Of a stretch of DNA of 64,000 bases, positions 13,029 through 25,967 are shown piece by piece (positions within the stretch are counted from its first letter, which is position 1; each line of letters begins with the position of its first letter). The position numbers and the translations under genes were made by a program. This DNA comes from Rhabditoides inermis. Its lineage: Eukaryota > Nematoda > Chromadorea > Rhabditida > Rhabditidae. The DNA lies in assembly GCA_963966185.1 (NCBI GenBank), contig CAWZYM010000174.1, forward strand, positions 325,001 through 389,000, in the 5' to 3' direction. Under the pieces are notes generated by a model that worked only from the letters and a program-made list of their open reading frames with translations, did no database searches and was not told the DNA's origin.

Positions 13029-14978
13029 ATGGTGCTGCGTCGGGTGACGCTCAGCGGGCGCTTCAACCAGCCCAGCGAGGACGAGAATGCGACCGAGAAG
13101 CGAGTGAGTGGGTTTTATTTGTTGTTTATTCTTTTACTTTTACACATAAGGTGAGCAGGTCGATGTTGGCATGCCTGAACCTGCCGAGCTCCTGGTTGTA
13201 GGTGCACATGACGTGGCTGCGCGGTCTCTTCTTCATGTCAATCGACATGGCCGTCGGGCTCGCACTCGCGTTCGCCATATACTACCTGTTCGTCAAGTAA
13301 GTCACAGTTTCAAATAAGTGTATTGTTGTAGTTATGTTAATTTACTGTTTATATTTGTACTACGCTACGCTAACCACTACACTACGCTACGCGAGCACCG
13401 CGTAGTGTGGTTAGCGATGTCCGCACTCGGTGGGTCGGGGGTTCGATCCCCCTCCCGGGCGCTTGACCGTACCAAGATGATAAATTGGTAGCAGTCTGCT
13501 GCGAAGGTAACCCGCAGGGTAGGCCACCCACGGGCGCATTATTGCGAAAATAGGCCAGATACTGTCGTTGGAAAATCGTTGGGCTATAGTGTAGTGCCAT
13601 GGTCCTCCTTCGACCCCTTCGCACAGTGAATCTCTTGAATCGGGGGGATACCTTTACCTTTTACTACGCTACGCAGTGATTCTGCTGTGATCACTCACCT
13701 CGCTCGGATTACTGTAGCTTTCAGGAAGGTGGTGTCTCCCTCCGTGCATGGTTTCTACTGCTCCGACACATCCATCACAAAGCCGTTTCTGCCTAACACG
13801 GTGGGTTCGTTCATGGAGTTCTTTCATGTGTTCAATATCTGAAATTCACTACACAACTTTAATTACTCATCAATTATTTTGTAATACGTGACACGGTATG
13901 CGCTTCATTGTTTTTTTCTTCATTTCGCGCTTATCATATTCAGATTAACACTCCTCATCTTCTTCTGGTGACAATGTTTGCCCCTGCAGTGTTGATATGT
14001 CTTCTGGAGGCCATCATCCATTGGGAGGCCAAGGGAAGCGACAGACCCACTAAGTTCCTCAAGTCAGTGGCAGTTTCTAGTTAACCACCATTCATGTGAT
14101 GGTGTGATGTTACCTTACCCTGTTGTTTACTGTTTTATTTACCTCATACATTGATTACTACGTCATACAATTGATGTTGCAACAATCTTTGTAGCACGTC
14201 TACAGTTGTGTATCTGGAGTACGTTGTTTCGTACGCCTTCTGCACTTTCGCAATGGAGTTTCTCAAGTGTTACGTGAGTGTTTACATGTTGTTGTTGTTG
14301 TTGTTGTTGTTGTCTACCCGTGTCCTCCTTACAGGTGGGTCGTCTCCGTCCGCATTTCCTGACTGCTTGTCTGCCAGATTGGACGAAAATGGACTGCAAG
14401 ACTGATCCCAATGCTTTCATCAATGGAGAAGGTGCGTGTTTTGTTTCAAGTATTGTTTCAAGTATTACAAGTCTATTCAGTAATGTTTCCGTTCTCCGTG
14501 TTCTAATATGTTTTGTTCAGACGTGGTGTGTCTGGCTGACCCGCACCGAGTGCGCGTCATCCGAACTTCCTTCCCCTCCGGACACACGATGGCTGCGTGG
14601 TTCATGTGAGTAGAGGAAAGGAGAGAGAGAGGGAGAGAGAGAGAGAGAGAGTCCCTTGCAGGTGGTTCTTTTTCTTCTTCCACATTCGCCGTCTTCTGAA
14701 GGCCGTCGACAGTCAACGACTCAGGAAAGCGAGGTGAGAAAGACGTGTTTATTTTGTTTCGAGTGATGTACTAGAAATGGAGGTGTTGAATTGAACAGTC
14801 TCTATGTTACGTATACTTGATGCCTGCTGCGTATATCTCATGTTTTCTGTTTCAGTACCGTAATGATGGCTGTGATGACTGTGTGGTGTACTGTATGTGC
14901 AGTCACTCGAGTCACCGACAACTGGCATCATCCCACTGATGTGCTCGGAGGACTCATCCTCGCACTCGTATTCACGGT

Positions 14979-15023
<45 letters not shown>

Positions 15024-15151
15024 AGACGGAGAGAGAGAGAGAGAGGAGAGAAAGATGATTGTATCACTTCTAGGTGTATGCCGCTTTCCGTAATCCGGAT
15101 ACGGTGTATTCGGAGAGGCAGATCGAACCTGTGAAGGAGAAGGAACAGTAG
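13029..15151 (+). CDS. Phospholipid phosphatase (PAP2 / lipid phosphate phosphatase family)
   Basis: Integral membrane lipid phosphatase that would dephosphorylate phosphatidate, lysophosphatidate and related lipids at the cell surface or in internal membranes. Exons: 13029-13103, 13201-13296, then from ~13724, 13945, 14195, 14335, 14520, 14663, 14856 and 15074, stop TAG 15149-15151. All three PAP2 catalytic motifs are visible: KCYVGRLRPHF (C1), PSGHT (C2, in RTSFPSGHTMAA) and TRVTDNWHHPTDVLGG (C3, with the catalytic His and Asp). Six hydrophobic segments fit the family topology, and the length of ~310 residues is usual. The start codon directly follows TTGCAG, suggesting a trans-spliced leader. 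A SINE sits in the intron after the second exon. Family assignment is firm; substrate is not known. Confidence 0.9.
13362..13675 (+). mobile_element. tRNA-derived SINE with target-site duplication
   Basis: The head at ~13400-13470 is tRNA-like: GTAGTGTGGTTAGCGA (A-box region) and GGGGGTTCGATCCCCC (paired T-arm with a perfect B box). A ~190-base body follows and ends in a GATACCTTTACCTTTTAC tail. The flanks repeat TACTACGCTACGC (13362 and 13662), a probable target-site duplication. It lies in a phosphatase gene intron. Pieces of the same 3' tail recur in reverse near 46275 and 56700. Confidence 0.8.
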
Positions 15152-15371
15152 ATAGAAATTGCTACTTGTGATTATATGATTACTTGCTGATAGAGATGTT
15201 TGGTTATTGTCATGACATGCTGTGATCATTCTCGTCACATATTTATTAGGGGTTTTGTTTTATTCCATTTATATATTTTTATGCACTTCAATTCCCAGAC
15301 TGGGCTACGTGAACTTTTTGACTGTGATTGATAATGTATTTAATTATCGTTTTCGTTGTGGTTAGTAATGT

Positions 15372-15377
15372 AATAAA
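15372..15377 (+). terminator. Poly(A) signal, phosphatase gene
   Basis: AATAAA about 220 bases after the phosphatase stop and about 110 bases before the next gene's ATG, with an acceptor-like GTTGTTACAG at ~15462-15471 between them. This spacing is what nematode operons show. Confidence 0.55.
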
Positions 15378-15485
15378 TTGTTTTTATTGCATTTTTTTTG
15401 AATTGTTATCATATTTAGGTTATTAATACCTTGCAATACCTGTAGAACTCTGCGTTTTGTGTTGTTACAGTATCTTTGTTGAGGT

Positions 15486-17539
15486 ATGGGTAAGAAGAGT
15501 GGGAATGGAGAGGCGGAATCTCTTCGTCTGAAGGAAGCCCAGACAGCTTTCCACGAGTTCCTACAGACAGTCCGGGCGAGGGACGTGAGTGGGGTATCTC
15601 ATTAGATTTTGGAGACAAGGTTATTTGAATGGTGACGTCATCTTCTGCTTCAGATGCCTGCTTTTCTCAACTGGGTTTGTGAATCTTTCTCTACTGAAAA
15701 GGACGATGAGAACAAGCCAAAACGGATTCGGGATGCCAACGAGAAAATGGAGGAGATTGCTGCTCACATCAGAGAGAGGGTTGGAGAGAGAGAGCAGACA
15801 GAGAGAGAAAGAGAGAGAGAAAGAGGGAGGGGGAGATTGTTGGTAGAGAGAGAGCGGGAGGGATAAAAACAGAGAGAGGATAGAAACAGTGAATGCAGGT
15901 GCCTGTGTGTGCTTCTCTCAAGTCGGAGTCGATTCGCTGGCCAAAGGAGGGACACGATTCCGATTGCAACGAGAAGAACACGGTGCGTATCTGGGTGTAC
16001 TGTATACTGTAATTTGTTGTACGGTAGTTGTCTTGGAATACTGTAGATTGTCCTTTTGCAGGTGCACGTTGACTGTTTTCTGTTCGATGAGGATGCAGTC
16101 GATGAGTTGGTGGACAGAGGTGAGTGGAGGATGAGAAAGGAGGGGAAAGCCGGTCATTCGGGATGGGGGATTCACACGAATCAGAGACGTTTTGAACCCA
16201 TGAAATAACAGGGGAAGGCACGCGACCGCGCGCTGGCAGAGAAATGAGAGGAATGTTTCGATTATTGATTATCTAATCAAATTTAACTCAAACAACACAC
16301 ACAACTGGTAGGATCGATTTATTTGCGAGACTGGCTCCAGATTTCAAAACGGAATCTCACTGTCTAAGAAGGGGCACCTAACCAGTAATTTTCGGGTGAT
16401 ACGAACGGAAGATGCAAACGACATTCAATAAGACTACTGTAGGATTACTGTACTGTTCTGTGAATAGTTGGGTTACGGTAGGTTAGAGTCCGAGCATCTC
16501 CCTTCCTGCCATGGCGACAAATGTACTGATTCCGATGAGAGCAATGACGACGAAAGCAATCAGAGCGGTCGCTCCCATAACCATTGGCTGAGTGCAGCAG
16601 CCGTCCTTCTGAAAGGGTACTGTACATTGCGGGAGAGGTACGGTAGCTACGGTACCTTCTTCTTGTCGTCCTTCTTGTCATCCTTCTTATCCTTGTCCTT
16701 CTTGTCTTTGTCATCCTTGTTCTCATCCTTGGTCTTGGCATCGTCGGTCGGGGCAGTCGGCGCGCCTGGAGTACGGTAGAATACAGTATCCCTCTCGTCT
16801 ACCGCATCGCGTCTACCGTAGTATTCCTCTCGTACCGTCTGCGGGTGCAGTGGGAGCGGCATCGGCAGGGGCGGGGGCGGGCGCAGCATTCGACTTGTCC
16901 TTGTCTCCAGTAGGCGCCTCGGAGGCAGAAGCGGCAGGGGCGGCAGGCGGAGGGGGCGGGGCTGCAGGGGGCGGGGCTCCTCCGTCGCCGGGAGGACCGA
17001 GCTGCTCGTATTGATCTCCCATCGTTCGAGGCCCGCTCGCAACGAGTGAGAAGGGAACACTGACTAGTGGAGGAAGGACGGATGGCGGATCGACCGAATG
17101 GGGTATGCAAATGAAGTGGGCGGGGCTTGCGGGGCGGGATGGGGAACGAGGAATGTGTTGGTAATGTGCAGATACTTGGTGTTCAGGTGAGCTGACTCGC
17201 AACTACTGTGTGGACTGTGGCAGCAAGAATACGAAGCCACTCACTTTCATCTCTCACTCTCTCGCACCCAAGCAGGTAAACAGAGAACAGAGGAACATTC
17301 GGGAAGGATGTGGGGTGGAGTTGGAGGTAGTGGGTACGGGGTCTGGATGGTCTGGATTCTGGATGGAGTCTGGATGGTCGTTCTACTGTCTCTACTCACT
17401 CGTTCAGCTCGAGTTTCTGTTCACTTCTCTGGTGGATGTGTACTCGAAGGGAGATGGGTACAGGGTTGTCGATATCGGAAGTCGGCTCGGAGCAGTCGTC
17501 TATGCGGCCAGTCTATACAGGTGAGAAAGAGGGGGGAGG

Positions 17540-17582
<43 letters not shown>

Positions 17583-17743
17583 GTATGTGTTGTGTTGCAG
17601 CAATGGCCGCGCTGCTGTGACGGGCATCGAATTAAACGAAGAGATGTGTGATTTGCAGAAGTCGGTGTGCGAGGAGCAAGGAGTACAGGGAGTGGAGGTA
17701 CGAGAGAGAGATACATAGAGAGATAGAGGGTCAGGGAGATAGA

Positions 17744-17780
<37 letters not shown>

Positions 17781-18185
17781 AAATGAGACAGTCACACAGA
17801 GAGAAGGGGAGCGATACGATACGACTCTTTCCAGATATCGTGTGGCGATGTGCGCGGCAAGGGGGCGGAGCTTGCGAAAGCGGATCTTGTGGTGATGAAC
17901 AATGTGTTCTCCTTCTTCATGAGCAACGACGAGCAGGTGAAGTGCAAAGTGTTGTTCTCTCTTTCTTTCTCTTTCTCTTTTTCTCACTTACTCTGCACTC
18001 TCCTCTCTCTCTCTCCCACCCTCTCTCTCTTCTGCTCTCTATTCCTTTCTCTCAGATGTCGTGCTGGGATGCTATCAAGGCGTCTCTCCGCCCGGGTTGC
18101 CTGCTTCTCCACCATCCCTCTGTCGAGACTGTCACGGAACATCTACAGCTACGATGGACGGTCGACCAGTGGCTAGAGAGGGTAC

Positions 18186-18237
<52 letters not shown>

Positions 18238-18511
18238 CGCGAGAGAGGGAGAGAGAGAGGAGAGAGAGGGGGATAGAGTTTCGTTGCAGATTCCAATCGA
18301 GCGTCGGTGCGCGGACTTTGCTGGAGACGACGAGAATCTGTTCGAAGATCTGGCTTCTCTGTGTCTGTACAGAGTGCGTGGAGCAGACAAAGTGGAGAAG
18401 GAGCAGTGGGAGGAGGAGGAGGAGGAGGAGGGAGAAGAGGACGAGGAGGAGGAGGAGGAGTGCTGTGCCAAGAAGGCCAAGAAGGAGTGCAAAGGAGGAA
18501 AGTGCTGCTGA
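15486..18511 (+). CDS. Putative class I SAM-dependent methyltransferase
   Basis: About 390 residues in ten exons, starting at 15486 and then near 15654, 15899, 16062, 17187, 17407, 17601, 17835, 18058 and 18291, stop TGA 18509-18511. The N-terminal ~150 residues hold conserved-looking Cys positions (NYCVDCGSK) of unknown role. The middle has a Rossmann methyltransferase signature: YRVVDIGSRLGAVVYAA (motif I) followed by VTGIELNEEM, where the acidic residue would bind the ribose of SAM, then ADLVVMNNVFSFF. The end is a poly-glutamate run followed by a Cys/Lys-rich tail (CCAKKAKK...KCC). No catalytic motif fixes the substrate, so the methyl acceptor is unknown. It lies 334 bases behind the phosphatase gene on the same strand. 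One intron (16121-17186) contains another gene on the opposite strand. Confidence 0.75.
16483..17022 (-). CDS. Small Pro/Ala- and Lys/Asp-rich protein with C-terminal membrane anchor (nested gene)
   Basis: Three exons on the minus strand inside an intron of the methyltransferase-like gene, about 140 residues, start 17022, stop at 16483. The order is a proline/alanine-rich low-complexity N-terminus (starting MGDQYEQLGPPGDGG), a charged stretch made mostly of K and D (DKDKKDKDKKDDKK), CCTQP, one strongly hydrophobic segment (ATALIAFVVIALIGISTFVA) and a short tail. This looks like a tail-anchored membrane protein. The reading phases join correctly over both introns, and those introns carry TACCGTA motifs. 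No family is recognised. Confidence 0.65.
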
Positions 18512-18849
18512 TGTGGGGTTTCTATGAAGTATTTGTTGTTGTTGTTGACCGATTATGCTGTGTTTTCGTTAAAGTTTTGTTGTTGTTGTGTTTTCATGTT
18601 TAGGAACTATAAATTTGGTTGTTTTCTTGAAAGGGTCTTCTTGAGATAGACTGGTGTGTTAGAATGACACATACACAAAAGTGTTTGTTACACGAGTTTA
18701 TACCTTAAGGTATGGCAAATCACGAGTAGATCGGACGTATCGAGTCAGTCAGATGACCAGTAGATTGGGGTAGATCAGTGGGGTAGATCATTGATAAGAT
18801 CAGTGGGGTAGATCATTAGGGTAGATCACGCACTGGCCATCCTCCTCTC

Positions 18850-20862
<2,013 letters not shown>

Positions 20863-21195
20863 GATGGGAGAAAAAGGGAATCTGAAAGAAGAAGTAGGTA
20901 ATGGTCCGAATAAGAGTATACGAACCTTGCGTCAGTATAAGGCAGTCAGTGGTTAGGATGAATCGGAGGGGCGACCGCGCGCGAGTAAGCAATGAGTGGC
21001 AATGACTCTCGGGAAAAACGGACCATTAAAGCACACTTCATAATTCATTGGATAAGGATAACACGAGATTGATAACATGATATTGATAATGTCGACATCA
21101 GATCGAAACTTGAACAATAAGTGAAACGTACACAAAACCAATCGGTGGAAACGTAACAACAAGGTAATCAATAAATCGATGGAACACACTCTCAC

Positions 21196-22678
21196 TCAGT
21201 AGGGGAGGTGGGGCGAGAGGGGCGCGGTCTCGTTGAGACTGAGGAAGCGCATGCGCGACTGCGGGGTGGGCGGGGTCTCAGGAGGCGGGGCCTGAGGTGC
21301 GTTGCGGCTGTACCAGCGGGTTGCGTAGGAGAGCTTCAGAGGGAGGAGCTCTTTGGGGAGAAGGAGGCAGTGGCTGAAAGAGGGGGATGAGAGAGAGAGG
21401 GAGAGAGGGATAGAGGGATAGAGGGAGAGAGGGAGAGAGGGAGAGAGGAAGAGAGAGAGGGGGATAGAGGGAGAGAGGGAGAGAGGGAGAGAGGGAGAGA
21501 GGGAGAGAGGTAGAGAGGGAGAGAGGGAGAGAGGGAGAGAGGGAGAGAGGGAGAGAGGGAGAGAGGGAGAGAGGAAGAGAGGAAGAGAGAGAGAGGGATA
21601 GAGGGAGAGAGGAAGAGAGAGAGATGGATAGAGGGAGAGAGGGAGAGTGGGAGAGAGGAAGAGAGAGAGGGATAGAGGGAGAGAGAGAGAGAAAGAGGGA
21701 GAGAGGAAGAGAGAGAGAGAGAGAGAGAGGGAGGGAGGGAGAGAGAGACGCACCCCTCGGTGTGTCCGTCGCGTCCGCAGTGGTGGCAGGGCGGCAGGCG
21801 CGCGAGGCGAGGACAGCTGGAGAGGACTCTTTCTCTCTCCCTCTCCCTCTCTTCTCTCTTCTCTCTCTTTCTCTCCCTCTCTCTTCGCTCCCTCTCTCTT
21901 TCTCCCCCTCTCTCCCTCCCCCTCTCTCTCTCCCTCTCCCTCAACCCACTCCTTCTTGGAGTGATTGTAGTCAACACGCAGATCTCCACTAGCATTCTTG
22001 CAGTAACAACACTGAAAATCGATCATACAAAACTAATAGATAAATCGATAATCTCACCTCGTCCTTGTACGCGGCCGGCACTCCGTAGTGCACTTTCGGA
22101 GGGGAGAAGAAGAAGGAAGGCGGGGCTTGCGTGGGCGGGGCCGAGAGGATCGTGGGAGGCGGGGCGACAATGGGCGTGGCGAGGAGGGACGGCGGGCGGA
22201 AGCGAGGCTGCGGAATAGGAATCGGGAGAGCCGGGGGCTGGTGAAAAGTTATAGAAATGAATGAAAATATCAAAAATAACTTATCTTTTCCGGAGTGGCA
22301 TTGGGGGTGATGAAGAGAGACTGCTGAAATAGACGATGAATACACGCGCACCCTCGCTACTCTGCGCCCTCCCCTATTTTGCACACTATCTCGCCGAATG
22401 GAACTTACGAAATCAATCTCACTCGTTTAAGGCGAACTATCATAGTTTTATTATTTAAATTCTTTTTCACGGACACTAATAAACGATAATGTTGAAAAAG
22501 GTTATCACTATTCCAGTGCAGTGTAGTAAGTAAATGTGAGGTGAGCTAAAAAATGACAACTCTCAGAGATCATCGGAAACAGAAGAACTTCGGATTTTGT
22601 CAGTTCCACCCAAAGTTGAAATGGAAAAGAACTCACGTGGGCGTTGTACGGCGGGCCGTAGCCTCGCGGATAGGACAT
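21196..22678 (-). CDS. Nanos-type CCHC zinc-finger RNA-binding protein
   Basis: Six exons: 22637-22678, 22285-22323, 22058-22237, 21950-22011, 21754-21816 and 21196-21373, about 190 residues. A proline-rich N-terminus precedes two CCHC zinc sites. The first is CCYC...NHSKKDC with C-x2-C-x12-H-x4-C; the second is [14 protein letters not shown] with C-x2-C-x4-H-x4-C. The linker [10 protein letters not shown] matches the conserved CPxLRRxxC of Nanos. Nanos proteins repress translation of maternal or germline mRNAs with Pumilio partners. Compared with the usual spacing (H-x10-C and C-x2-C-x7-H-x4-C), both loops are shorter here. The intron after 22285 has no GT at the phase-0 donor: the exon ends AAAAG and continues ATAAGT, so it needs an AT..AG intron or a base error. 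A second, weaker reading is a zinc-knuckle protein outside Nanos. Confidence 0.7.
21383..21752. repeat. GAGAGGGA-type microsatellite in a Nanos-like gene intron
   Basis: About 370 bases of interrupted GAGAGG/GAGAGA units on + (CT-rich on the gene's sense strand), filling the last intron of the Nanos-like gene. Confidence 0.9.
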
Positions 22679-23110
22679 TGTAGAAGACGAGCAGGTAAAG
22701 GAAGAACAGGGAAGAGAGGGAGCAGCGAGCAACCGACTGTCGCGCGGCTCAGAGACTGACTGTCAAGAAGCGAGTGAGTGGGGCGAGGCGAGAGCGCGGC
22801 GAGAGAGCATGGCACTCGGAGAGAGGCAGACGAGCGCACCTCGTAAATACAGTAATTGTAGTGGGTTTTGTAGTGTAGTATTTTTATTGATCGACACCAC
22901 ATAGTGATCAATGAATGTTGTGGAGAAAGACAGAGACTAGTGAAGGTCGATAAACACAACTCTGAAATCCGGACCTACTTATTAGATACTATAAAGATTT
23001 TATCACCTACTCTATGAAATTATACTTCTAGACAACACAGAAACTTCCCTAACTTTCATAACAGTCGTTTCTTCATGTTCAGCTTTGCTAATATTATTCT
23101 TGTGATGTAC

Positions 23111-23226
23111 TTCCATTCGGGTGTCTTCGATTGGATGGGACATTGATGGAATATTAATACAACATATATATGGAATATTAATACCAAAGGTGTGGCTCTA
23201 AAGTGTCATTTCTCGACGTTGTCAAT
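23111..23226 (+). promoter_or_regulatory. Conserved upstream block, six-Cys family gene 1
   Basis: About 115 bases before the ATG are closely repeated before gene 2 (24757-24871): CCATTCGG, GATTGGATG, two GGAATATTAATA copies and AAAGGTGTGGCTCTA. Because the similarity runs up to the ATG it may be promoter plus 5' UTR. Gene 3 keeps the AAAGGTGTGG and GGAATATATTAAT pieces in its own upstream region. Confidence 0.6.
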
Positions 23227-23817
23227 ATGGGACAAAAGTACTCCGCAATAATCAATGGTAAGTCTAAGGAAATTTTAAGTTTTAACGTAATACATAAATT
23301 TACAGGGGAAGTCACCTGTAACAGCAAACCGGGCTTTTCCGTGAAAATCCACAAATACGTGAGTGCTTCATAAATATCGCATATATAAACAACGCTTAGG
23401 AAATGGATTCGGGTCGGTGCGCGAACATTGATCCAGACGACTACAAGGGAACTACCGAATACTACCAGTTCTATGGGCAGAGTGGCCGCATCCCGAGATT
23501 CGAGATCTCGGACTATGAAAAAGACGAGATCGAGCCGTATTTTGCGATTGAGCACAACTGTAACGACCAGGTGAGATCATATCGGAAAAGTTCACGTGAA
23601 TGACGTGTGGATTTTGCTAGGAAGTTAACAGAAACTTCATCCTTGTAATTTTGTAGTAATACTGTTACAGGGCACGATGTGCTACTACCGGTACCCGGAC
23701 GACGGCCGTCTGCACTATACGGCCGATGCCAAGTGGCGCTTCTTCTCCTTCCAGGTCGACCTTGACAACAAGTGCACGCCCGGGTTCGAGCGGTGCAAGG
23801 AGCTCATCAGCAAGTGA
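23227..23817 (+). CDS. Six-cysteine small protein, family gene 1 (unrecognised)
   Basis: Four exons (23227-23257, 23306-23358, 23400-~23570, ~23671-23817) encode about 133 residues. No known domain is recognised. The protein starts MGQKYSA, fitting an N-myristoylation signal (Gly2, Ser6), and has no signal peptide. Six cysteines (about positions 15, 35, 82, 89, 120, 127) are conserved in all three family members here. Other conserved blocks are IHKYEMDSGRC, DDYKG, FEISD, IEPYFAIEHNC and CYYRYPDDGRLHY. Intron positions and phases match the two paralogs. It may bind membranes or ligand at the cytoplasmic face, but no function is claimed. Confidence 0.75.
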
Positions 23818-24280
23818 AGAGCCTTCCCATGAATCGCATCGTTAGATGATAAAGACAATGATTTATAGTTCTATGCTCGCAATAAGTTGCGCGCGGTGGG
23901 GTAGATCAGAGAAAGACGGAGAGTGAGCTCTCGGCAATAGCGCGCAAAACAAGAGAGGCAGACGGTTGTGGCACCGTACTTCGAACTGCAAGCGAGGTAG
24001 ATCGAAAACTATCGCTCTGGCGCAGGCTATATACATTGTAATTTGTATGTTTTTCGATCCCATAAAGATATCAGCTAACAGTTAAACAGTTCTTTTGCTG
24101 TTCTTCGGCTAAGCACGCTTATCATCATTTTTGAATGTTTTACAGATTTGATTAGGAAGCTGAAATACGGTAGCGTTAACATGTTGAATCGCAATATCCC
24201 AATTACTTATTACGGTACGAATATGAGACAAAAAACAGTGATATATTATTGAGCCATTGGCCACGCAAGAAGGGATTAGC

Positions 24281-24692
24281 CCCGCCCCTTAAAGTGACAA
24301 TTTCACTTAAAAATGATATTATAGTGATGAAAAGTTAATGGAAAGATCAAATAACATCTACTAAACCTGAAAACTAAAACTTTTTTCATGATTTTAAACT
24401 ATTTTTTGCCCCAAAAAATAGTTGATTTTGAATGCTTTATAGGTAAAAAGTGAGGTTACATCACAGCTGAGTGTCTGAAACGTCTTGAAGGACGGGAATT
24501 TTGAAATAAAATTTAGATATGAAATTCAGTTTTTAGCATAAACTGAAGTCGCAGAAGCCGATAAACATATCCCTATGTGATACGCATCTCGAGTTCAATA
24601 GTTATAGCTAGAATTTGTAAAACGCGCCAATTCAAAATTCAAAATTTTTCCGATTGCGGATCAATAAAATTGTCACTTTAATGCACCGCCCC
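24281..24692. repeat. Possible MITE with short terminal inverted repeats
   Basis: The outer ends carry CCTTAAAGTGACAATTT and its near reverse complement AAATTGTCACTTTAATG, about 400 bases apart, each next to a CCGCCCC run. The interior is AT-rich with no ORF. It lies between six-Cys genes 1 and 2. Confidence 0.5.
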
Positions 24693-24756
24693 CTGGATGC
24701 CAGATTACCAGATAGCAGCACTCTTCACTTGTAGCGCTCCACGGATAACAGTCGTT

Positions 24757-24871
24757 TTCCATTCGGCTGTCTTTGATTGGATGAAACATTGATAGAATAT
24801 TAATATAAAAATATGTGGAATATTAATACCAAAGATGTGGCTCTATAGTGTCCGTTTTCGTCATTGTCAAA
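24757..24871 (+). promoter_or_regulatory. Conserved upstream block, six-Cys family gene 2
   Basis: Copy of the block before gene 1, with the same order of GATTGGATG, GAATATTAATA (twice), AAAGATGTGGCTCTA and then the ATG. Confidence 0.6.
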
Positions 24872-25551
24872 ATGGGCAACAGGTACTCCGCTGTTTTCAA
24901 CGGTAAGAAGAACACTCACTTTTCCATGTTTTACTAATACAATATTTGAATTTACAGGAGATGTCACATGTGACAGCAAACCGGGATATTCCGTGAGAAT
25001 TCACAAATACGTGAGTGCAGAAGAATTTAAGAAAACGTCATAATAAACCTCGATTAGGAAATGGATTCGGGTCGTTGCACGTACTTTGATCAAGACGACT
25101 ACAAAGGAGTCTCCGAGTACTACCGATTCCACGAGAGGAACGGCCACATCCCGACATTCGAAATCTCGGACGTCGAAAAAAACGAGATCGAGCCCTACTT
25201 TGCTATTGAGCACAACTGCAACGACGAGGTGAGAGAAGTTTAGTCTCTTCTGGCATGACGTCATCTATGCGTTAAAACATTGATTACCGATGGCTGATTC
25301 TGCGACCAGCGCAGAGATCAGAAATTGGCAGAAACATGAGAGCCCGTTGCAGGATCTATACAACATGAATGATATGTGGAGGAGTTTTGTCATGAGACTT
25401 GCAGGGTCGTATGTGCTTCTACCGCTACCCGAACGACGGCCGTCTGCACTACGTTGCCGACGCCAAGAGGCGCTTCTTCTTCTACCAAATCCCACTCGAC
25501 AACAAGTGCACGCCCGGGTTCGAGCAGTGCAAGGAGCTCATTAGCAAGTGA
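24872..25551 (+). CDS. Six-cysteine small protein, family gene 2 (unrecognised)
   Basis: Same four-exon plan as gene 1, about 133 residues, start MGNRYSA, stop TGA 25549-25551. The last exon begins GRMCFYRYPNDGRLHY after an acceptor near 25404, and the last intron is longer than in gene 1. All six cysteines and the EMDSGRC, DDYKG and IEPYFAIEHNC blocks are kept. A poly(A)-type AATAAA lies at about 25624. The close similarity and duplicated upstream block show a tandem duplication with gene 1. Confidence 0.75.
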
Positions 25552-25967
25552 AACAACAAACCACATCCATATTGTGAACAATCGCATGATAGAGGTGGTC
25601 ATTAAATTGTGTGTGCGCGCATGAATAAATGTTTGACGTATTATTGTGACGTATCATGCAAATCTACAAATAAATATACAAAAATATGTCATGGATTGCA
25701 GTGACCGGTATCCCCGATAGGACTACATTCTTTATTGTTTACGAGAGACACATAATGGAGTTAAAACGATAAACGATGTGTACTCCTCTTGTTTCGCTTT
25801 CGATTGTCAGAATTGAGTGGGAAGGCGGATAAATTCCCCATGTGATATTGTTTCTCAAAACGATTAGTTTGTAACAAATAATACAACGTTGTAATTCAGA
25901 AACTGTTTATTGAAGACGTTAGTAAAGAGAAAGAAAGAAAGAGAGAACGACAGAGCTCTGAGATTGT

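Noticed and set aside
21196..22026. 276-codon open frame on the minus strand
   Set aside because: It joins real Nanos-like exons (CCYCKNASG..., [10 protein letters not shown]...) through CT-rich intron sequence that is open by composition. The spliced model with GT..AG junctions gives the conserved zinc sites.
23227..25551. Beta/gamma-crystallin assignment for the six-Cys family
   Set aside because: Length, aromatic content and YKG motifs hinted at it, but the Greek-key signature spacing is not seen and the six conserved cysteines do not fit.
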